Of a DNA stretch of 64,000 nucleotides, positions 49,973 to 58,900 are shown piece by piece (position 1 is the stretch's first letter; each line of letters opens with the position of its first letter). Made by a program: the position numbers and the translations under genes. The stretch comes from UBA3792 sp964426415 (GTDB lineage Bacteria > Bacillota > Clostridia > Christensenellales > CAG-138), in contig CAYRQM010000002.1 of assembly GCA_964426415.1 (NCBI GenBank), forward strand, positions 30,960 to 94,959, written 5' to 3'. The notes below the pieces were generated by a model. It was given only the letters and a program-made list of their open reading frames with translations, did no database searches and was not told the origin of the DNA.

Positions 49973-51289
49973 TTATGCCTCCAATTCAATGGCGTCGGGG
50001 GAAACCTTGAGCACGCGTCCCGAAATCGACGCGTGGATGTTTGCACCCAAAGATTTGTCGGGGATCATGGCGATCAAATCGCCCTCCGAAACGAACATCC
50101 CTTCCGTGACCATCGGCTCGGACGGTCTGCCAATGTGCTGCTTCAGCGGAATGACGACGCGCATCACCTTTTGCACAGGCTGCATGGGCGCGGGAATGTC
50201 ATATTTGGTCAGCCCCATGCGCGCAATCAAGCGCGACACGGGCACCTTTTTCAGCTCGATGGCGGGATCGGTGACGATCTCGGTTTCGGGCTTGGGACGC
50301 AGACCCTGCTTGGCAAATTCGGCTTTCAGCTCTGCCATGATGTTGGCGGGATTCAGACCGAAATTGCAGGAATAGTTGGTGCAAAGCCCACAGGAACAGC
50401 ACGCAAGCACCGCGTTCGGATCGCCCAACAGCTTGCCGTTGGACTGCGCCACGGCGCGCATCGCCTTGTGCGGCTGTACGGAAAGCCCCAACGCATTGCG
50501 CGGACAAAGCTGCGTACATTGGCTGCATTGACAGCAGACCGCCTTTGCCAGCGTAAGCTGCCGCGACAGGGGCATTTGCCGCTTTTGGATGTAGGGATGG
50601 CTGTCGGGAATGAGTACCAGCCCACCCGTTGTTTTGGAGATGGGGAAGTGCAGTTCTTTGGTCAGCCGCCCCATGCATGGGCCGCCCACCAACAGCGTGT
50701 AGGAAGACAGCGGCGTCGGCAGCCCAGCCCACTCCAAAAGGGAATAGGCGTCGGTGCCGATGGGCACTTCGTAGGTGGCGGGCGCAAGCACTTCGCCGGA
50801 TACGGTGACAAACTTTTTGGTGACGGCAATGCCGTCCATCGCGTTGGCGATGTTGAGAAGCGAATTGACGTTGCAGACCACAACGCCGACGTCGGCAGGG
50901 AGCTTGGCGGTGGGGACGACGCGCTTGGTGCATTCGTAGATGAGGGATTTCTCATCGCCGGCAGGATAATAGGCGCGCATCTCGTGCAGCGAGATGTTGG
51001 GATAGCTGCCGATGCACGCTTTGACGGCGGCGACGGCGCCCGCGTAATGGGACTTGGTCGCAAAGATGCCGCGCTGCGCACCGCACGCTTCCATCGCAAG
51101 GGAAAGCCCCTTCAGGATGCGCGCTGCTTCGCGTTCCATGAGCTGCTGATCGACACGCAAAATCGGCTCGCATTCCGCGCCGTTTGCGATGACGGTGTCC
51201 GCCTTGCAATTCAGTTTGACGTGGGTCGGAAATCCTGCACCGCCTGCGCCGACGACGCCTGCATCCCGAACCCGATCGATGATGGTCAT
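49973..51289 (-). CDS. PduS-like flavin/Fe-S protein (RnfC family)
   Basis: 438 residues. The N-terminus VVGAGGAGFPTHVKL and NGAECEP form the flavin/NADH-binding region. Next comes an SLBB-like part (VSGEVLAPATYEVPIGT), then two Fe-S motifs, CCQCSQCTQLCP and CCSCGLCTNYSC, and a C-terminal barrel-sandwich domain (VTEGMFVSEGDLIAMIPD). PduS is described as a cobalamin reductase; no B12 enzyme is encoded here, so electron transfer for NAD recycling in the lumen is more likely. AAGGAGC precedes the ATG. Confidence 0.88.
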   Translation of the reverse strand: MTIIDRVRDAGVVGAGGAGFPTHVKLNCKADTVIANGAECEPILRVDQQLMEREAARILKGLSLAMEACGAQRGIFATKSHYAGAVAAVKACIGSYPNISLHEMRAYYPAGDEKSLIYECTKRVVPTAKLPADVGVVVCNVNSLLNIANAMDGIAVTKKFVTVSGEVLAPATYEVPIGTDAYSLLEWAGLPTPLSSYTLLVGGPCMGRLTKELHFPISKTTGGLVLIPDSHPYIQKRQMPLSRQLTLAKAVCCQCSQCTQLCPRNALGLSVQPHKAMRAVAQSNGKLLGDPNAVLACCSCGLCTNYSCNFGLNPANIMAELKAEFAKQGLRPKPETEIVTDPAIELKKVPVSRLIARMGLTKYDIPAPMQPVQKVMRVVIPLKQHIGRPSEPMVTEGMFVSEGDLIAMIPDKSLGANIHASISGRVLKVSPDAIELEA

Positions 51290-51298
51290 ACCTGCTCC

Positions 51299-51601
51299 TT
51301 ACGCATTGGGAAACTTTTCAAAGACGCGCTTGCCCTTCCAATCGATGTGGTCGATGATCGCCACAATGGTGGAATCCGCAGGGCGGTTTTCGGTTTTGGA
51401 CGTTTGACGTGCGCTGCTGCCCGCAACGCTCATGACGACTTCGCCTTCGCCTGCGCCCACGGTGTCGATGCAGACGATGGGCTGCCCCTTTTCGGTGAAC
51501 GTTTCGATGTCGATCGGCATGACCACCAAGAGCTTCAGCCCTTCGAGCTTCTCCGACTTGGTCGTGCTGACGACCGTTCCATGCACTCTTCCGATAACCA
51601 T
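51299..51601 (-). CDS. Microcompartment vertex protein, BMC-P
   Basis: 100 residues. MVIGRVHGTVVSTTKSEKLEG and DTVGAGEGEVVMSVAGSSAR are the standard EutN/CcmL segments. The ATG at 51601 follows GGAGAACGC; an extension upstream would run into pduL. It is the third pentamer gene of the locus. Confidence 0.93.
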   Translation of the reverse strand: MVIGRVHGTVVSTTKSEKLEGLKLLVVMPIDIETFTEKGQPIVCIDTVGAGEGEVVMSVAGSSARQTSKTENRPADSTIVAIIDHIDWKGKRVFEKFPNA

Positions 51602-51611
51602 TGCGTTCTCC

Positions 51612-52535
51612 TTATTCGAATTGGATGCCCAACAGCTTGGCGCGGTCACGGGCAAGCGGGGTTAAAACCATGTTCTTTTCCAGATGGAAGGACTGCTGTC
51701 CCGCCTTGTGCGCTGCAAGGATGTCGTCCTCGGTCACAAGATGCTTGCGCTGCGGCTCGGGCATTGCGCCGCGCACGTTGCGCTCGTTGACAAACCCGGA
51801 CATGGCGTACGTCGGCACCACGGCGGAGGGCTTGATGTTCCCTTGGATGGTGCGACCGTCCTGTACGACGGGGGATTCTTGACGCAGATAGTGCGTGTCG
51901 TTTTGCTTTTCGATTCTGCAAATGGCATTCTTCGGCAGCATGGCAGCATTCGCCTCCTCAATATCGATGTGCGCTTCCATCGTGTGACCCTTGCCGCAGC
52001 GCACCACCACGTTTTCGAATACGGTGGGGCGATCGCCCCCGACGAACAAGCGCACCTTGTCGTTGGCTTGCAAGCCGTAGAGCTTTGCCTGTTCGGCGGT
52101 CAGATGCAAGTGCCGCGCGGCGACGATTACGCCCTGTTGCAGCGTAACGGAGCCGTGCTCGGTGGTCAGCGTGCCGCCGGGCGTGCCCGCGACGTTGCCG
52201 CTCATGCGAACGGTGATGGGCAATCCCAGCTTGACGCAGTCGCTTGCGGACAGCTCAACTTGGGTGTCGGGGCGGATGGGGCCCACGACGCGCAGCTTCA
52301 GGCTGCCCTTGGCGGTGGACAAAACGACCTGTTCGTTGCAGGCAAATTGCCCCGGCTGGCGCAGGTCACGCAGCTTGGTGAGCGCATAGCCCTGCCCAAA
52401 GAGGGTGTCCACATCTGCCCGCGACAGGTGAATATGACGATTGGAGGAAGCGACGGGTACGAAAAACTGACCCTTCCGAGCAAATTGCTCGCAGATGAGG
52501 GTTTCGACCATTTGTTGGATCGTGTTGCTGTCCAT
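51612..52535 (-). CDS. pduL: Phosphate propanoyl/acetyltransferase PduL
   Basis: 307 residues, longer than the usual about 210-230. Residues 4-21 (NTIQQMVETLICEQFARK) make an amphipathic cargo helix. The two PduL barrels follow with zinc-site motifs SNRHIHLS, ARHLHLT and EAHIDIEEANA. A C-terminal extension of about 85 residues ends KNMVLTPLARDRAKLLGIQFE, resembling shell-associated tails. It converts acyl-CoA and phosphate to acyl phosphate and recycles CoA inside the compartment. AGGAG precedes the ATG. Confidence 0.92.
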   Translation of the reverse strand: MDSNTIQQMVETLICEQFARKGQFFVPVASSNRHIHLSRADVDTLFGQGYALTKLRDLRQPGQFACNEQVVLSTAKGSLKLRVVGPIRPDTQVELSASDCVKLGLPITVRMSGNVAGTPGGTLTTEHGSVTLQQGVIVAARHLHLTAEQAKLYGLQANDKVRLFVGGDRPTVFENVVVRCGKGHTMEAHIDIEEANAAMLPKNAICRIEKQNDTHYLRQESPVVQDGRTIQGNIKPSAVVPTYAMSGFVNERNVRGAMPEPQRKHLVTEDDILAAHKAGQQSFHLEKNMVLTPLARDRAKLLGIQFE

Positions 52536-52556
52536 GCTTCGCTCCTAAATGAAAGA

Positions 52557-53390
52557 TCAGTACAGGACTTTGCGGACGACGGCGCAGCCGGTGGGGCAGG
52601 AGGAACCGCCGTTTTGGCAGTTGCCGCAGTTGATGCATTTCTTGGTGGCAGGCGTACCTTCCACAATGCCCTTGGAGGAGCTTGCACCGATACGGTTGGC
52701 GCCCGCCGCGATCATGGCTTCGGCGTCCTCGCGGGAACGCACGCCGCCGCTTGCCTTGACGCCCATGTTGGGGCCGACGGTGGCACGCATCAAGCGCACG
52801 TCTTCGACCTTTGCGCCGCCGGTCGAGAAGCCGGTGCTGGTCTTGACAAAGTCGGCGCCTGCCAGCTTGGAAACTTGGCAAGCCTTGATCTTTTCTTCGT
52901 CGGTGAGCAGACAGCACTCGATGATGACCTTGACCAGCGCCTTGCCCTTGGCAGCGTTGACCACGGCTTGGATGTCTTTGAGGACGGTATCCCATTCGCC
53001 GCTCTTGGCAGCGCCGATGTTCATGACCATATCGACTTCACGTGCGCCTGCCGCGATGGCAGCGGTCGTCTCGGCAGCCTTGGCTTCGGGAATGGTGGCG
53101 CCCAGCGGAAACGCGATGACACAGCAGGGCGTGACGGTGGTGCCGCGCAGCTGCTCCGCAACGTAGCCAATCCACGACGGGTTGACGCAAACGCTGGCGG
53201 TGTTGTATTTCTTGGCTTCGTCACAAACGTGCTTGATGTCGGCACGGGTGGCGTCCGCCTTCAACAGGGTATGGTCGATGTACTTTGCCATCGTCGCCGC
53301 ATTGCCGCTCGCTGCGGGTGCGCCGCCAAGCTGTTGCATGACCTCTTTCACCACATTTGCGATCAAGGCTTCCATCTGCTGATTGTCCAT
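52557..53390 (-). CDS. deoC: Deoxyribose-phosphate aldolase DeoC with cargo helix and Cys-rich tail
   Basis: 277 residues. A cargo helix (NQQMEALIANVVKEVMQQL) and an Ala/Gly linker precede a canonical DERA: KYIDHTLLKADAT, EVDMVMNIGAAKSGEW, the Schiff-base Lys in FVKTSTGFSTGGA and the second Lys in GVKASGGVRS. It splits 2-deoxyribose-5-phosphate into glyceraldehyde-3-phosphate and acetaldehyde. The last 27 residues add five cysteines (CINCGNC, then SSCPTGC), absent from ordinary DeoC and possibly a metal or Fe-S site. The ATG at 53390 has GGAGG seven bases ahead. First gene of the microcompartment operon. Confidence 0.93.
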   Translation of the reverse strand: MDNQQMEALIANVVKEVMQQLGGAPAASGNAATMAKYIDHTLLKADATRADIKHVCDEAKKYNTASVCVNPSWIGYVAEQLRGTTVTPCCVIAFPLGATIPEAKAAETTAAIAAGAREVDMVMNIGAAKSGEWDTVLKDIQAVVNAAKGKALVKVIIECCLLTDEEKIKACQVSKLAGADFVKTSTGFSTGGAKVEDVRLMRATVGPNMGVKASGGVRSREDAEAMIAAGANRIGASSSKGIVEGTPATKKCINCGNCQNGGSSCPTGCAVVRKVLY

Positions 53391-53437
53391 AAATACCTCC
53401 AAAAATGTATTCAAACTGAATTCATACCAATACATAT

Positions 53438-53448
53438 AGTATCATACT
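53438..53448. promoter_or_regulatory. Palindrome over the microcompartment promoter -10 box, candidate operator
   Basis: AGTAT-C-ATACT is a perfect inverted repeat covering the -10 box. A wider pair ATGTATT/AATACAT lies at 53405-53437, around GAATTC in the 5' UTR. No regulator gene is adjacent. Confidence 0.45.
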
Positions 53449-53469
53449 GTATTTTTTCCGCGATGTCAA
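53441..53469 (-). promoter_or_regulatory. Promoter of the microcompartment operon
   Basis: On the minus strand TTGACA (53464-53469) and TATGAT (53441-53446), spacer 17; leader about 45 bases. Confidence 0.85.
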
Positions 53470-53505
53470 CAAACATTCCGCGAAAAAAGGCGGGCGGCGT
53501 CCACG

Positions 53506-53533
53506 AAAAAAGCGGGCAGTTGATCCTGCCCGC
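53506..53533 (-). terminator. Terminator of nadD-rsfS
   Basis: On the minus strand GCGGGCAG-GATCAA-CTGCCCGC followed by TTTTTT. It insulates the microcompartment promoter downstream. Confidence 0.9.
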
Positions 53534-53550
53534 GTCTCTGCATGCTGCGC

Positions 53551-53910
53551 TTATTGCGGCGGAAAATGAATGAGATTGTCGTCGCCTTCCCAAAGACGTT
53601 CCATATTGTAGAAGGCGCGCTCCTCGGGGTGGAACAGATGCACCAAGGCAAAGCCAAAGTCCACCACGATCCAACGTCCTTGGTCGTAGCCTTCCTTGCG
53701 CCGAATCTCCATGCCCAAAAGCGCCGCCTGATCCTCCAATTCGTCACAGAGCGACTTGACCTGCTGCACGGAGCGTCCGCTTGCGATCACGAACCAATCG
53801 GCAATGATCGTGCGGTCGCCAACATGAATCGCCAAGATGTCGGTTGCTTTTTTGTTGTCGAGGATCTCACAGATCTTCAGGACTTGCGGTTCGCCGTATC
53901 GTTCTTCCAT
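53551..53910 (-). CDS. rsfS: Ribosomal silencing factor RsfS
   Basis: 119 residues. LKICEILDNKKATDILAIHV opens the fold and DWFVIASGRSVQQVKSLCDE plus YDQGRWIVVDFGFALVHLFHPEERAFYNMERLW are diagnostic. It binds L14 and blocks subunit joining under starvation. The ATG at 53910 has GGAGG seven bases ahead. Its first 44 bases overlap the end of the nadD-yqeK gene in another frame. Confidence 0.95.
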   Translation of the reverse strand: MEERYGEPQVLKICEILDNKKATDILAIHVGDRTIIADWFVIASGRSVQQVKSLCDELEDQAALLGMEIRRKEGYDQGRWIVVDFGFALVHLFHPEERAFYNMERLWEGDDNLIHFPPQ

Positions 53911-55039
53911 TCGTTGCCTCCAAATCTGAAATTGCACGGCGCGTTGCCGGATGCACACGCCCGTTATGGGATTGAATATACCAAATACTGCGCTGAAATG
54001 CAAGTAAAATCGCATCGTCCAAGGATTTTTCCATGCGAATTTCGGAAACGCCCGCAAACGTGCGGCTCGGCTCGATCATATCCGCCAAATAAAGAATCTT
54101 GTCCAGCTTTGTCATATGGGCGTCGCCCGTGGTGTGCAGCCGAATCGCACGCAACACCGCCTCGTCGGTCACGCCGTACTTCGTCCGCGCCAAGTCGGCG
54201 CCGGCATACGCGTGCAGAATCGGCAAGATTGGCTCCTCCGTATCGCTATACAAAAGAAGCTGTTCGGGCGGAAGCTCCTTGGCACAGTCGTGCAGCAGCG
54301 CCGCCAAACGCGCTTGCTTGCCGTCCACGCCGTTCTCGGCGGCAAGGCGAATCGCCGTTTCGATCACGCCTGCGGTGTGCCGCATCCGCTTTTCGGACAA
54401 CGCGGCGCGCACCTCATTATAATAAGTAAGGATGTCCGACGGCTGATACAGACCAAGGTAATAGATTTCCGCAGCCACGGCGGGCGGCGTCATGCCGTCG
54501 ATGGGCAGCGCCTGCGCGATGCGGGTGCGGATTTCCGTCGAGGAGATGGGGGAGACGGCGGGCAGCAAAACGACCCGTGCGCCAAATTGCGCTCTGCAGC
54601 GCTGCGCCGACGCTTGTTCTTCGGCGTCGTGCCCTTCGCGTGTGGTGCAGACCAGCACGGCAAGATCGGCAATCTCCTGCGGGGCGCGCCACGACGGAAA
54701 GGAACGCAGCATATCGCTGCCCATCAAAAAGAACAGCGCCGCGTCGGGCGTCCGCTCTTTGAGCGCACGCAGCGTATCCACCGTGTAGCTGGCGCCTTCA
54801 CGCTGAAGTTCCATCGTTTCCGCAAAGAAACCTTCTTCGGCATGCAAGGCAAGCTCCAAAAGCTGCAGCCGCTGCGCCGTCGTCGCGCCGTCGTTCAACG
54901 ATTTGTGGGGCGGAATGCGGTCAATCACAAACAGCACGCGCGTAAGGGAAAGCGCTTCCATCGCGTGCCGTGCAAGCGCAAGATGCCCATTGTGAATGGG
55001 CTGAAACGTGCCGCCCAAAATCCCAATTCGTTCTCTCAT
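53867..55039 (-). CDS. nadD: NadD-YqeK fusion: nicotinate mononucleotide adenylyltransferase plus HD hydrolase
   Basis: 390 residues, two proteins in one. About 1-200 is NadD (GILGGTFQPIHNGHLALA, SDMLRSFPSWRAP, SPISSTEIRTRI), which makes deamido-NAD. About 205-375 is a YqeK HD domain with RMRHTAGVIETA, LLHDCAKEL and the later HTTGDAHMTKLDKILYLADMIEPSR; YqeK hydrolyses diadenosine tetraphosphate. In most Firmicutes they are adjacent separate genes. The ATG at 55039 gives the conserved start; the ATG at 55048 overlaps the -10 box. A C-terminal tail of about 20 residues overlaps rsfS. Confidence 0.9.
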   Translation of the reverse strand: MRERIGILGGTFQPIHNGHLALARHAMEALSLTRVLFVIDRIPPHKSLNDGATTAQRLQLLELALHAEEGFFAETMELQREGASYTVDTLRALKERTPDAALFFLMGSDMLRSFPSWRAPQEIADLAVLVCTTREGHDAEEQASAQRCRAQFGARVVLLPAVSPISSTEIRTRIAQALPIDGMTPPAVAAEIYYLGLYQPSDILTYYNEVRAALSEKRMRHTAGVIETAIRLAAENGVDGKQARLAALLHDCAKELPPEQLLLYSDTEEPILPILHAYAGADLARTKYGVTDEAVLRAIRLHTTGDAHMTKLDKILYLADMIEPSRTFAGVSEIRMEKSLDDAILLAFQRSIWYIQSHNGRVHPATRRAISDLEATNGRTIRRTASPEDL

Positions 55040-55046
55040 ACCCTGC

Positions 55047-55076
55047 ATTATAGTATATTTGGGGGCACTTTGGCAA
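55047..55076 (-). promoter_or_regulatory. Promoter of nadD-yqeK-rsfS
   Basis: On the minus strand TTGCCA (55071-55076) and TATAAT (55047-55052), spacer 18. The predicted start is the base before the ATG at 55039. Confidence 0.6.
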
Positions 55077-55086
55077 CACTTCTGTC

Positions 55087-55812
55087 ATGCGGATCGAGCA
55101 ATATTATCGGAAGAAAGCGTTTCGTAACCGCTCGATGGTGGGCAGAGCCGCAGATTTGGCGCTGTTTTCCGCCGTCGTAGGGCTTGCGGTCTATATCCTC
55201 TTTCATAAGCACCCCTTCGTGTGGCTGTTGGTGTGCTTCGCGGTTGCGGCAACGCTCCTCCTTTGCGTACTGTTTGGCAGGCTGCGCATCCAAAAAACAA
55301 AGGAACGCGTGCGCCGTGAAGCCATTTTGGATATGCAGCGTGACCGCCTGTTGTTGCTGCCTCCCGATAAACGGGACGCGCTGCTTTTGCCCAATGAAGC
55401 GCTCCTTACAAAACCGATTGCGACGGTGGCGGATATTCTGCCCTACGTCGGCAGTGCGGCGCAAATCGTATATGTGCAGCGGTGCGACGAGGCGGTGGAC
55501 GCGTTCTTGGAAAGAAACGAAATCGAGCTTGCAATTCGCCCCATCGACGCGCTGTTTCCGCGCTTGCCGTCCGATTGGGAGGAGGCGGAGCTCGAACGCC
55601 GCATCCTGCGCAGCGCAAAGCCTATTCGCCGCCTCACTCGTGCCGACTGGAAGGCGCTTCTTTTGCGCCATTCCCGCTTCTTGTACTTGGGATTGGCGCT
55701 GTTGGTGTTATCATTTATTACAAAATACACATTGTACCTACGAATTTTGGCAGCATTCTGCTTTGTCTTGTCCGCAATATCCTATATTCTGCGTAAATTC
55801 GTGAATAATTAA
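55087..55812 (+). CDS. Membrane protein of unknown function
   Basis: 241 residues with two N-terminal helices (about 23-42 and 45-65), a charged cytoplasmic region (about 66-195), and two C-terminal helices (about 198-236). No conserved motif was recognised. The ATG at 55087 has no strong ribosome site. It stands alone between the divergent nadD gene and the subtilisin promoter. The arrangement resembles sporulation or cell-envelope proteins of Clostridia, but that is only an impression. Confidence 0.65.
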   Translation: MRIEQYYRKKAFRNRSMVGRAADLALFSAVVGLAVYILFHKHPFVWLLVCFAVAATLLLCVLFGRLRIQKTKERVRREAILDMQRDRLLLLPPDKRDALLLPNEALLTKPIATVADILPYVGSAAQIVYVQRCDEAVDAFLERNEIELAIRPIDALFPRLPSDWEEAELERRILRSAKPIRRLTRADWKALLLRHSRFLYLGLALLVLSFITKYTLYLRILAAFCFVLSAISYILRKFVNN

Positions 55813-55822
55813 AACAGGCTCA

Positions 55823-55839
55823 AATTGTCGTTGACAATT
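55823..55839. promoter_or_regulatory. Inverted repeat over the subtilisin promoter -35 box
   Basis: AATTGTC-GTT-GACAATT, a perfect 7-bp inverted repeat that includes the -35 TTGACA. It could be an operator of an unidentified regulator. Confidence 0.4.
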
Positions 55840-55859
55840 CGTACCAAGGATTATATAAT
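55831..55859 (+). promoter_or_regulatory. Full-consensus promoter of the subtilisin gene
   Basis: TTGACA at 55831-55836 and TATAAT at 55854-55859, spacer 17: a perfect match, the strongest promoter in the window. Confidence 0.9.
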
Positions 55860-55914
55860 GTAGGTGCCTGTATTGTACGGCAAGTGTAATATAGAATAAA
55901 AGGAGGACAAATGG

Positions 55915-58900
55915 ATGAAGAAAGCAAGACGGATTCTTGCAATCGTAGTTGCATTGGTAATGGCGCTCAGCATGCTGCCGATGGCCTTTGCCGGCAACGA
56001 CGACGCACAGAGCATGAAGGACAAGCTCACATCTTCGGAGCAGAGCAATTCCAACAAGCTCGAAAAGAAACTCACCAAGACTTTCGAGAATAAGTCAGTC
56101 GATCTGGGGTTGGATGACGATGCACTCGTTCGCGCCATCATCGTTTTTGACGATGCGCCTTTGAGCGACACGTATTCCGCCGACGCGATCCGCAACAACG
56201 AAGCGGTCGCAGTCCAGACGCGCTTGACCGACGCACATGACACGTTCTTCAAGAGCCTCACATTCGAAGCACAGCGCAATTTCGACTATACCGTTCTCCT
56301 GAATGGTATTGCCATTGAAACTGCCTACAAGAATGTTGCCGCGCTCAAGACGATGGACGGCGTCAAAGACGTATTCATCGCGTCCACCTACAGCGCCCCC
56401 AAAGTTGAGAAGCCCACCATGGAGTATGCAAACGCAATGACCTATGCAAACTACATGCAGAACATCAACTACGACGGCAAAGGTATGGTGATCGCAGTAT
56501 TGGATACGGGTCTGAACCTTGGCCATGAAGCATTCCAAGATTACAACATCACCACGGAAACGCCGCGGCTGACGGAAGAATTCGTTGCGAGTGTCAACAC
56601 CAACGTCAACGGCAAGTACGTATCCGACAAGATCCCGTTCGCATACGACTACTACGACTATGACGACGATGTGACCGACTACAACGGCCACGGCTCCCAT
56701 GTATCCGGCACGATCGCCGGCTATGCGAAGGCTGCCGACGGCGCTGTCACCTTCTCGGGTGTTGCGCCTGCCGCACAGATCGTCTTCATGAAAATCTTTG
56801 CAGATGCGGGCGGCGGCACATCCTCCGACGTATACTTTGCCGCTTTGGAAGACTGCTACATTCTGGGCGTCGATGCGCTGAATATGTCCATCGGTTCCGA
56901 TTCCGGTTTCACTTGGGATCCCGAGCTTGAGAACGAATACTTCGGCAACATCTTCGATCGCCTTGAGAATGCGGGCATCGTGGCTTGCATTTCCGCGGGC
57001 AACGACGATTCCTTGGGCAGCAACTCCATGAACTGGAGCGATTCCTTCTACGGCGAGAAATGGGTCACCTCCGATGTTTCCGACTTCGGCGTTGTGGGCA
57101 GCCCGTCCACCTATGACGGCAACATCTCCGTCGCGTCCGTCGAGAACACCGCATACCCCGCCTACGCGCTGTCTGCCATGATCGGCGGCGAAGAGACGAT
57201 GCTGGCGTTCAACGACAGCTCCGAAGCCGATGATCCGATGCACTGGATGACCGTTATGGCAAACATGACCTATGAGTTTGTCAATTGCGGCAAAGGCGAT
57301 GTTTCAGATTTTGAATCGGTAGATCCCACCGGCAAGATCGCGCTCATTCAGCGCGGCACCATCACCTTCGAAGAAAAGATCGAAAACGCATACAATGCGG
57401 GCGCCATCGCGGCGGTTATTTACAACAACCAAGCCGGCACGATTGGCATGTCGATCGAAACCTTCGAAATTCCTGCCGTTTCCATCACACAGGCAGACGG
57501 CGAAAACCTGCTTGCGAACAGCGACGATCAGATGATCACGACGCCCACCGGCATGACGGTCTTCGCCAATGAGAAGGCATACACCATCAGCGACTTCTCG
57601 TCCCGCGGCGTTACCCCCGAACTGACCTTGAAGCCCACCATCACAGGCCCGGGCGGCATGATCTATTCTGCGGTAGCCGGTGCGTCCGACGCGTACGAAG
57701 TATACAGCGGCACGTCCATGGCTTCCCCGAACGTGACGGGCAACATGGCGCTGATTCTGCAATACCTCAAAGAAGAGCATCCTGAAATGTCCAAAATCCA
57801 AAGAGCCAACATGGCAGAGGATATGGCGACTTCCAACGCGATGCTGCTGCCCGACTTCTCCTATGCAGAAGACGGCTTCTATGCATATGAGTCCCCCAGA
57901 AAGCAAGGCGCGGGCCTCATCTACACGCCGCAGGCAGTCTACAGCGACCTCTACATTGTGGATTCCGTCGCGTCTCTCGGCGACTATTCTGCCGAAGTTC
58001 TTGCAAACGGCATCAGCTTCAAGATCACGCTGGGCAACAAGGGTGCAGATGCGATTACCATCGACACGGACGACATCACATCCGCCCTCACCTACGACTA
58101 TGCGTACAGCACCTACAACACGACGCTGCCTGTAAACATGGACGAAGGCACGGATTACTTGCTGGTGTTCGCCGATGATACCATCGTCGTTCCCGCAAAC
58201 GGCACGATCGAAGTATCGGCGATGCTCATGGTATCTCCGACGCTTTTGGGCGACTTTGCCGACGATTATCCGAACGGCAACTTCATCGACGGCTACATCA
58301 CCTTCCCGTCTGACGACGTCGCCACGATTCAGTGTCCCACCAGCTTGCTGGCAGGCGACGTCAACATGGATGGCATCGTTTCCGCAACGGACGTTTCTCT
58401 CCTTCTCAGAAGCTTGGTCGGCTCCGACGAATTGGTAGATGATCAGGTTGCTGCAGGCGATTTGGACGGCATTGCGGGCGTCACCGCTGCCGATGCTGCG
58501 CTGATCATGCGTTACGTCATCGGCCTGATCGGCGAGCTGCCCAATGTCACCGTTGAGGCAGAACTCCCGATTGGCATGATGCCTGTCACGCACTACACGT
58601 TCACGCTGTTCAATGGCGATTGGACGCAGGCGCCCGTACTGGAAACCTACAATTCCTTCGACTACTTGGATGCCTGCAACTATATGCAAACCAATGGCTA
58701 TGGCATTTACCTCGATTATGGCTATACACCGTTTGATCTCATGATTGAGGCAAACATCGGCATGAATGAGGCGTATGCCTATTCTCTGACCCGCAATATG
58801 GTCGTCAGCTACTTGGGCGACAACCCGATGTACGACTACACGACGATGAACTACTTCAATTCCGCAATCTCCAACGAGAAGTCGAGCTGTGGGTTCTACC

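Noticed and set aside
49973..51289. Cobalamin-dependent diol dehydratase-type microcompartment
   Set aside because: PduS alone is not proof; no B12 enzyme, reactivase or cobalamin riboswitch is present, and DeoC proteins are the lumen enzymes.
49961..51790. 609-codon plus-strand frame opposite the PduS-like and BMC-P genes
   Set aside because: Shadow of well-identified minus-strand microcompartment genes; composition is typical of an antisense frame (His, Arg, Gly, Asp).
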